A stretch of 64,000 nt of DNA from Nelumbo lutea (lineage: Eukaryota; Streptophyta; Magnoliopsida; Proteales; Nelumbonaceae): NCBI GenBank assembly GCA_022828595.1, contig JAKGHH010000003.1, positions 11,966,934 through 12,030,933 of the forward strand, in the 5' to 3' direction. Of the stretch, positions 60,080-64,000 are shown one piece after another. The translations under genes were made by a program, and so were the position numbers. How positions within the stretch are numbered: the stretch's first letter is position 1; every line of letters begins with the position of its first letter. The notes beneath the pieces are model-generated. The model was not told the DNA's origin. It was given only the letters and a program-made list of their open reading frames with translations, and searched no databases.

Positions 60080-60486
60080 AAAAAAAAACAATGAAAAACA
60101 CAACAATTATAGAGGAATTTCCCAGAATTCTGGATGCATCAGATAAAAGTTCTTTTGAAAAGGAAGTGAAGAAACAACATAGCGATCTAGATGACTCTAA
60201 CAAACAACTGAGCTAAACTGGGAAAAAACCGACAGAAAGAGGGAAATGAGTACTCACAGCTTTCTCGCGAGGCCCTGGTTCGATGTGCAACTGGCGACGT
60301 GAGAAAGCAAAGGAATCTCCCGTCTTCTGCTCAACACAAGCACAATAAATTTAAGGGAGAATGACTGCGTTTTTGCATGATTGTTTAGTGAAAGAATAAC
60401 AGTTCAAGAAAGAAGAACAAAGAAACCACCTGAGAATTTGGTCGAAAACGGGAAAACATCGCGGTTTGCTTCAGTAGGTAGGCCAT
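38347..60486 (-). CDS. SDH7: Probable succinate dehydrogenase subunit 7 (4 exons across 22 kb)
   Basis: Minus-strand coding exons: 60486-60430 (19 codons), 60326-60258 (23), 52200-52098 and 38429-38347, ending TAA. Introns are GT-AG and the joined frame gives 103 aa. The N terminus ([19 protein letters not shown]) is basic, like a mitochondrial presequence. The middle has [20 protein letters not shown], then one hydrophobic segment (about 70-87, [19 protein letters not shown]) and a charged tail ([11 protein letters not shown]). From memory this is the signature of plant-specific complex II subunit SDH7, a small membrane-anchor subunit; the name should be checked. Introns 2 and 3 are about 8.1 and 13.7 kb, packed with LINEs and copia elements. 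No stop or frameshift is present. In exon 2 the acceptor could sit one codon later (AAG or ACG start). Confidence 0.8.
38594..39340 (-). mobile_element. 5'-truncated LINE with RNase H (intron 3)
   Basis: On the minus strand a frame at 39303-38887 has [20 protein letters not shown], then [13 protein letters not shown], then LVIEGD. This is the C-terminal RNase H of plant L1-type LINE polyproteins. After a stop the same domain ends with [15 protein letters not shown]. The 3' end runs through CAGTTTCTGTTATTCAT into a short A run (T run at 38594). It is sense to the host gene. Confidence 0.75.
39843..40009 (-). mobile_element. Au-type SINE (intron 3)
   Basis: The minus strand reads, in part, GGTTGCTCCATTGTGACC-like sequence, a B box (AGGGTTCAAATC), AGGGGTAAGGCTGTGTACAT, and GGGCTGCCC followed by a T run. 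These are hallmarks of the angiosperm Au SINE family, recalled from memory. A perfect 14-bp target duplication CTGTAATGTCATAA flanks it (39829-39842 and 40010-40023). At 167 bp it is nearly full length. Confidence 0.85.
40266..40430 (-). mobile_element. LINE 3' tail (intron 3)
   Basis: A T run followed by ATCAATAACAAGAAACTTTA matches the 3' ends of the other LINE copies in this gene (38594, 53747, 55856). Short, non-coding, minus strand. GGAATCACTCAC occurs on both sides (40233 and 40425), possibly part of its target duplication. Confidence 0.5.
40520..40612. repeat. Short imperfect tandem repeat
   Basis: About three units of roughly 30 bases with TAGGAGTCAAACT and ATTCAATAATCC motifs. It may be part of an LTR, but no partner was found. 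Confidence 0.55.
40952..40988. repeat. (GA)n microsatellite
   Basis: An uninterrupted GA run of about 37 bases inside intron 3. Confidence 0.9.
41000..42179. other. Intron 3 sequence of unknown origin
   Basis: AT-rich. It may contain the lost 5' half (LTR, gag, protease) of the old copia element that becomes recognisable at 42180, but no domain or primer site can be identified. Confidence 0.4.
43241..44300 (+). mobile_element. AGGC-rich non-autonomous element inserted in the old copia
   Basis: An 8-bp direct repeat CTATAAAG flanks it (43233-43240 and 44301-44308). Removing the insert rejoins the reverse transcriptase sequence of the old copia, so the limits are good. It starts CAATGTTTTGAAACGC and holds repeated GAGGCATAAGCC/AAGCCTAA-type motifs. 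Without the nested hAT-type element it is about 280 bp. A second, inverted copy lies at 59035-59235. The 8-bp TSD suggests hAT-class mobilisation; the terminal inverted repeats are weak. Confidence 0.65.
43299..44070. mobile_element. hAT-type non-autonomous element nested in the AGGC-rich element
   Basis: Ends TAGGGGTGTTCAA and the inverse TGTACACCCCTA, with a perfect 8-bp duplication GTAAGGTG (43291-43298 and 44071-44078). Subterminal CGGTTCGGTT motifs occur on both sides. The AT-rich interior has repeats of TTTTAATTAAT and CCATTGGG. 772 bp, no coding region. Confidence 0.85.
44826..45226 (-). mobile_element. 5'-truncated LINE inside the old copia
   Basis: A 19-bp target duplication CTTTATATCGGCAACTTTT flanks it (44807-44825 and 45227-45245). 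The minus-strand frame holds the RNase H segment [20 protein letters not shown], then [18 protein letters not shown], and ends in AATTTATTATTGTTCATCA plus an A run. 401 bp. It interrupts the old copia between reverse transcriptase and RNase H. Confidence 0.88.
45817..46151 (+). repeat. 5' LTR of the younger copia
   Basis: 335 bases, TGTTGAGGATTTAATCAG to GATTTCTACT. TATA-like TTTTTAATATAAATAC near 46003, followed by a CT-rich tract. Confidence 0.88.
46152..46163 (+). promoter_or_regulatory. tRNA-iMet primer-binding site of the younger copia
   Basis: TGGTATCAGAGC, the same primer site as in the copia at 3061-3072. Confidence 0.88.
46619..50711 (+). pseudogene. Broken gag-pol of the younger copia
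   Basis: From the ATG at 46619: gag with stops near 46673, 46745 and 46868, then a long open part 46883-47431 ([22 protein letters not shown]-type [14 protein letters not shown]). Protease [10 protein letters not shown] near 47725 ends at a stop. A frame change leads to 47794-48033. Integrase: Asp in HTDVWGP in a shifted frame, [10 protein letters not shown] with Asn where Asp is expected, and Glu in VIERKNRH. Reverse transcriptase 49500-50270 has [17 protein letters not shown] and YVDDM in frame with only part of it, and a deletion near 50048 joins IKDLRE to VGQLLYL. RNase H ends [15 protein letters not shown]. Not functional. Confidence 0.82.
50705..50716 (+). promoter_or_regulatory. Polypurine tract of the younger copia
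   Basis: CTCGAGGGGGAG lies directly before the 3' LTR. Confidence 0.82.
50717..51049 (+). repeat. 3' LTR of the younger copia
   Basis: 333 bases, colinear with 45817-46151 apart from about a dozen substitutions and a few small indels. Confidence 0.88.
51143..52097. other. Possible 3' LTR of the old copia and remaining intron 3
   Basis: The old copia's 3' LTR should begin right after the polypurine tract at 51143 (CATAGAGAATAG, where TG is expected). About 350 bases of LTR-like sequence follow, but no second copy was found to set its end. The rest is AT-rich intron up to the acceptor side of exon 3. Confidence 0.45.
52201..52815. other. Intron 2 of SDH7-like gene, 3' part
   Basis: AT-rich intron sequence with a TTACAG acceptor (minus strand) at the exon 3 border. 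No transposon recognised. Confidence 0.5.
52816..54300 (-). mobile_element. LINE with RNase H, split by a younger LINE
   Basis: A T run at 52816 marks the 3' end. The minus-strand frame 53420-53067 has [20 protein letters not shown], then [16 protein letters not shown] and [12 protein letters not shown], followed in another frame by [18 protein letters not shown]. This is the RNase H of an L1-type LINE. Sequence to about 53727, and again from 54138 to about 54300, continues the upstream zinc-finger/linker part. A younger LINE at 53747-54118 splits it. Confidence 0.7.
53747..54118 (-). mobile_element. 5'-truncated LINE nested in another LINE
   Basis: A perfect 19-bp duplication AACAACATATCATCCTTTT flanks it (53728-53746 and 54119-54137). 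The minus-strand frame holds [20 protein letters not shown], then [18 protein letters not shown]. It ends in TTATTTGCTGG...TTTATCA and an A run. It is the same subfamily as the copy at 44826-45226. Confidence 0.88.
54310..55240 (-). mobile_element. Unclassified decayed retroelement sequence
   Basis: A T run at about 54331 could be another minus-strand 3' end. Minus-strand frames at 54750-54499, 55038-54832 and 55239-55054 are Lys/Glu-rich, with fragments that could come from a LINE ORF1, but no domain is certain. Confidence 0.3.
55263..55720 (-). mobile_element. LINE RNase H fragment
   Basis: The minus strand contains [18 protein letters not shown] and, in a shifted frame, [15 protein letters not shown], the end of an L1-type RNase H. 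The fragment ends at an odd C8-A17 junction near 55260-55285. Confidence 0.6.
55856..56280 (-). mobile_element. LINE 3' end with RNase H
   Basis: A T run, then ATCAATGACAGAATTTCATT (the common LINE 3' end of this gene), a short (TTAA)n and a run of G. The minus-strand frame gives [20 protein letters not shown], then [12 protein letters not shown]. Confidence 0.65.
56690..57060 (-). mobile_element. LINE reverse transcriptase fragment
   Basis: The minus-strand frame 57059-56781 has [30 protein letters not shown], then [20 protein letters not shown], the fingers/palm start of plant L1-type reverse transcriptases. The YADD catalytic motif lies beyond the fragment. Confidence 0.75.
57100..59034. 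other. Intron 2, middle part, with local tandem duplications
   Basis: AT-rich. It contains an imperfect 112-bp tandem repeat around 57643-57860 and a direct duplication of about 70 bases around 58797-58990. ACAAGGTTTGAAATGTC (near 57120) and GACATTTTAAACC (near 57868) are inverted and may bound a small non-autonomous element. No gene supported. Confidence 0.45.
59035..59235 (-). mobile_element. Second copy of the AGGC-rich element
   Basis: Inverted relative to 43241-44300. On the minus strand it starts CAATGTTTTAAAATGC, then GAGGCATTCCACTACCTAG, ATTCAGAACGTAAGAGG and GGATCTCATTTTTC, matching the first copy in order. The other end and the target duplication are not clear. Confidence 0.6.
60044..60089. 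repeat. Poly-C/poly-A homopolymer junction
   Basis: About 23 C then about 19 A inside intron 2. Length is likely unreliable in any assembly. Confidence 0.8.
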
Positions 60487-60697
60487 TACTGCGATATCAA
60501 AACCTTGATTAAAGAGAATCACCAGAGAGAGATGTCCAGCGGCGACAGCAGCGAAGCTGAATGGCTTCCCACCGTCATTGAAAAAACTACCAATAGTTTT
60601 CTTTACGGAAGCGGATCTGCTAGGTGGGTCGTTTAGTGGGCTTCCCTGCACGACCCAAGAATCTTGGACAAATAACAAATGACTTGTCGGGTCGCTT
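60487..60697 (-). promoter_or_regulatory. SDH7-like gene upstream region
   Basis: Less AT-rich sequence directly before the ATG at 60486 (minus strand), likely 5' leader and core promoter. An open frame continues upstream of the ATG but has no recognisable domain; the internal ATG fits the presequence and the family length. Confidence 0.5.
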
Positions 60698-61466
60698 TAG
60701 GGTGTTCACAGTCCGGTTCGATCTGGTTTGGAGGAAACCTCAAAATTATGGTTTGAAAATTTGTTTGGTAGTGTAAAAATCAGACCAGATCAGGACATTT
60801 TATTACTAGTCTAGTTCTAATACTATTTGGATTATTTTTTGAAGAATAAGTGGTTTGACAAATAAGTATTATTGTTGTTGGCGACCCCTTTCTCAAACCA
60901 TTTATTGGAGTGAGGATGTTTGGTAAACCATAGGATGTCTACGGTTCGGTTAACCAAATTATAGACATTTTTTCCAAACCAAATCGGTCCTATTAGTTTT
61001 TTTTTTTTATTTCTCCGAATTGAAGTCAAACTGGTACCACCAGTTAACTAATTGATCGGTTTTGGTTTTTGATTAATTCAGTTCTTTGATTTTTCAGTTT
61101 TTTATATTTATAATATATATTATATAAATATATGCATAATATTATTTTATAAATTATAAATGATATATAATAGATTTCATAAATAGCTCATTATAAATAT
61201 AATATATGTATATATGTTTGTATATAATGCATATATATTTATATATAATATATAGATAATATGTAACATATATTAAAATATATATAATATACATATAAAT
61301 ATATATATCGGTTGGTTCGGTTAACTGCTAGTTTTTTAGGTTAATCGAAAATTGAATTGGCCATTTGGTTTTTCAAAAATATCAAACTGACTGGTTCAGT
61401 TGACCACATTTTTAATTTGGTTTTTTCGATTTGGTTCAATTTTTTAGTTTTCTATGAACACCCCTA
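60698..61466. mobile_element. hAT-type MITE or two overlapping MITEs
   Basis: The ends TAGGGTGTTCA and TGAACACCCCTA are inverted, with CGGTTCGGTT-like subterminal motifs. The flanking 8 bases differ (GGTCGCTT and ATGAATCA), so the two ends may belong to different elements, or the unit is rearranged. The centre (61085-61310) is almost pure AT. Confidence 0.5.
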
Positions 61467-62346
61467 ATGAATCAATTCTCTAACGAGTACTTGACTTTAC
61501 TAAGATGACATTTTAGCCCCTACTTCACAAAGTCATATAAAGCTTGAGGCTTAAACCTATGCCAAAAAGAGACATAAGCCTTAAACCTCAAGGTGTGAGG
61601 TATAAAAACGGGTAAGCCTCAAAATCTATGAGAATTTAGTTATTTAATACAAAACGATTGTTTTATATTTATTTTGAGTTTAAATATATGAAAATAATAT
61701 TTTCATAATTATGGGTCAAATAAAAAAAATAATATGAAAAGCTAATAAAGCAATAGAGTTCATAATTTATCTTAGGGTTTTAAAAGAATTAAATGTAACA
61801 AGGGCTAAAATGGATATTCATAATTTTCATTATCGGTCAAATCAAATGGGATTTTTTTTGTTATTATTCTACACTATTCTAGCTAAAAATAATGCTAGAA
61901 TAGTATAGACCACAGAAAGTTTTCCACAAAGAAGACATTAACAATTGGGAACCATATGTTGTTGATCCATTGAAAGATATGAAGGTAAGGCTCAACAATC
62001 ACGGTAAACTTGGTACCTTCCCTCAACATGAGCTAAAACCGAAGTTTGTGTTTGACACCAAAGATTTTGTTAGTGGTATGATGTATTATTTTTCTAGGTT
62101 TGGTATGACTAAATCTTGGGCATGTTTGGTTTTGCATTCTACCAACTTTCTTTTTAAAGCATGTTATAGTTCACTTATTAGTCAAGGAAATATGCAATTT
62201 TTGAATATCCAAGCATCAAATTGTGAGAAACAAGGTAGTATTATGGTTCAACATGAAATACAACATAGTAAAAAAAAAAAAAAAAGACAAACAAACAAAC
62301 TACTGTACTGCTTAGGAATCAAGTTGTGAATTAATAACACAGCTTA
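61467..62346. other. AT-rich intergenic sequence
   Basis: 61540-61620 has GAGGCTTAAACCT/AAGCCTTAAACCTC motifs related to the AGGC-rich element. An open frame at 61970-62329 ends in a Lys run from an A tract and has no recognisable domain; not called a gene. Confidence 0.45.
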
Positions 62347-62629
62347 GGCTCAATTTGGAAATAGTACAAATATAAATATGTATGCAAATAAGTAAAAATA
62401 ATACAAAATACAAGGTTTTTCACTTTACATATTTGTATTTGTTGTACTCCTTCTAAGAGTGCAAATACAAGGTTTAGAGATGCATTTACAAGGTTTTGTA
62501 CTTTACATATTTGATAAATTATGGCTCAATTTGGGACAACTACATATACAATATGTGTAGTGCAACTACAAGGCTTAGAAATAAATATACATGGTTTTTC
62601 ATCCTACATATTTGTTCAAAAATTGAGCC
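62347..62629. mobile_element. Tourist-type MITE with internal end duplication
   Basis: Ends GGCTCAATTT and AAATTGAGCC, flanked by TTA (62344-62346 and 62630-62632). A second internal GGCTCAATTTGGGAC near 62524 suggests a partial self-duplication or nested copy. 283 bp, AT-rich, repeated TACAAGGTTT motifs. Confidence 0.72.
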
Positions 62630-62632
62630 TTA

Positions 62633-64000
62633 CAGGCCTATTAATGCTTGTAAATTCTATCATTCTATTCTAATTTATCGTATGCTATTTTTTATTATTT
62701 ACTAGTGTAAGTATTTTTTGAGGTATATATATGCATATGCATAATATATACGACATTTGGATTTAATTTTTATGACCTGCACCTAAGGCAAATATCCACT
62801 TTATATAATATAGATAAATTTTATTTAATTCATTGTTTTTTTTTTAATTGAGGCTTACAGTTACATTTTTGAGCCATTAGCTTCAACTATGCATAGAATT
62901 TTTTGGACCAAGCATGGGCCCATGCCGAACACCATATGCCTAACCCAACCCGTAATATATTCATTATCTTATTTTTACATATTATCTAGAATGTTTTAGA
63001 TTTTGTCTTTCTATTATATTTCTTTAAATTTGTTATTTAAAATTTAAAATATTTGAACAATTTAGCCTTAAATGGTAATTAAGATGATATTAAATTACTT
63101 GATTTGACTTCTATAGCCTCCATAGGAACGAGGGCAAGTATCAAGACTATATATATAATAAATATTACACATCATATAATATAAAATATTATATATCCAT
63201 TACCATCTAGTGGCTGCCAAAATAATTTAATCTTTTAAATTCAATAGTTGAGTCAAGACATTTAAAATAGAATAAAAAAATTTCAAAAATCTAAATGCCT
63301 TTCATCTTTTTGCAAGTGGTGTTATTCAAACATGTTAGACCTTTTTATAGTCCACTCCACCACCTCAGATTTGAGAAATTATTTTTCCAAATGTATTTAT
63401 TCTTAGCTCCTCTTATAAATTATTTTTCTGAACAGTAAGATAAAATTATGAATTCTACGGTGGAGTGACTTTTAAAACCCCAACATTTTAATCATTAAAT
63501 CCAATCAATGAATTAAGACATTTAAATTATCTTTTGTAAATGATGGTTGTGAAAATATTTTAAGTTTTAAAGATAATCATGCATTGAGTCAAAGATATTT
63601 AAAGAAAGTTGATAGGGTTTCATTTAGAGAGGTCGTTTTTCCTCTAGGGCAAGGTGCAAGCTATTAGTTGGATAAAGGAATATGCATATTTATCATATTG
63701 GATTTTGAAACTTACTTAGCTGGCGGCCATTTTTTTTCTCCAGCACTTCAAATCAGCATGTGATGTGACGAGTGTTCAGTTACACATGGATTCATTGATA
63801 CATGGTTTTCAAAACCGGACTGGACCTGACGGGACGGATTGAGAAAACTGAAATCGATCATGTGACTGATTTCGTTTTTCTCCAAAATTGGATATTTATA
63901 AAAAAAACGTTGATTTGGTTAGCAAATTGCTGACATGGGTAGTTGAATTATTTGAATCATTCAATAGTTTTGACTGTTTTTTATTTTTTTTATTCTTTTA
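62633..64000. other. AT-rich intergenic sequence to window end
   Basis: No gene or complete element is supported. Confidence 0.5.

Noticed and set aside
60028..60216. Poly-Pro/poly-Lys open frame
   Set aside because: Produced by the C and A homopolymers.
61970..62329. 119-codon plus-strand open frame
   Set aside because: No recognised domain and a Lys run from an A tract; AT-rich surroundings. Kept only as unexplained.
1..64000. CRISPR array, bacterial-type defence or toxin-antitoxin system, or biosynthetic cluster
   Set aside because: The window is plant chromosomal DNA; repeats are transposon-derived, microsatellite or local duplications, and no such gene set was seen.

Overview
This window is flowering-plant nuclear DNA. 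The evidence is spliced genes with GT-AG introns, a DYW-type PPR gene, a plant two-LIM protein gene, Ty1/copia and Ty3/gypsy LTR retrotransposons with initiator-tRNA or gypsy-type primer sites, plant L1-type LINEs, an Au-type SINE and many MITEs. The base composition is AT-rich. The species cannot be named from the sequence. There is no operon, CRISPR array or bacterial defence locus.

Four host genes could be resolved, most by joining exons by eye. (1) + strand 1023-9508: a 182-aa, probably plastid-targeted protein with an HMA-like fold but no metal-binding CxxC. Its third intron carries a complete 5.8-kb copia element. (2) - strand 13550-11568: an intronless 660-aa DYW PPR protein, a predicted organellar RNA editing factor. 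(3) - strand 19381-14644: a five-exon, 191-aa WLIM1-like actin-binding protein. Intron 4 holds a Mutator-type MITE and a SINE. (4) - strand 60486-38347: a four-exon, 103-aa, one-membrane-segment mitochondrial protein that resembles plant-specific complex II subunit SDH7. Its 312 coding bases are spread over 22.1 kb, because introns 2 and 3 (about 8.1 and 13.7 kb) are filled with transposable elements.

Between genes 3 and 4 lies an 11.2-kb gypsy nest (20767-32009, TSD GTATA). A Tat-like element with two RNase H domains carries a chromovirus inserted in its 3' LTR, and a later deletion fused the two. A perfect 17-bp direct repeat flanks the whole complex, suggesting an older host element underneath. 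A fragment resembling an exon of a POWERDRESS (NCoR/SMRT-like) gene lies at 33550-33743.

Intron 3 of gene 4 is a layered transposon nest. An old copia pol was hit by an AGGC-rich 8-bp-TSD element (itself hit by a hAT-type element), by a 5'-truncated LINE and by a younger complete copia. Intron 2 holds a cluster of LINE tails, one LINE inside another. All recognised LINE pieces lie on the - strand, sense to gene 4, and both copia elements lie antisense.

No new multi-gene system was found. The most notable items are the very extended SDH7-like gene, the AGGC-rich element family with a target duplication that restores the interrupted reading frame, the fused gypsy nest, and the captured gene fragment. 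Exon joins, TSDs and LTR comparisons were done by eye. Family names come from remembered motifs, not from searches.
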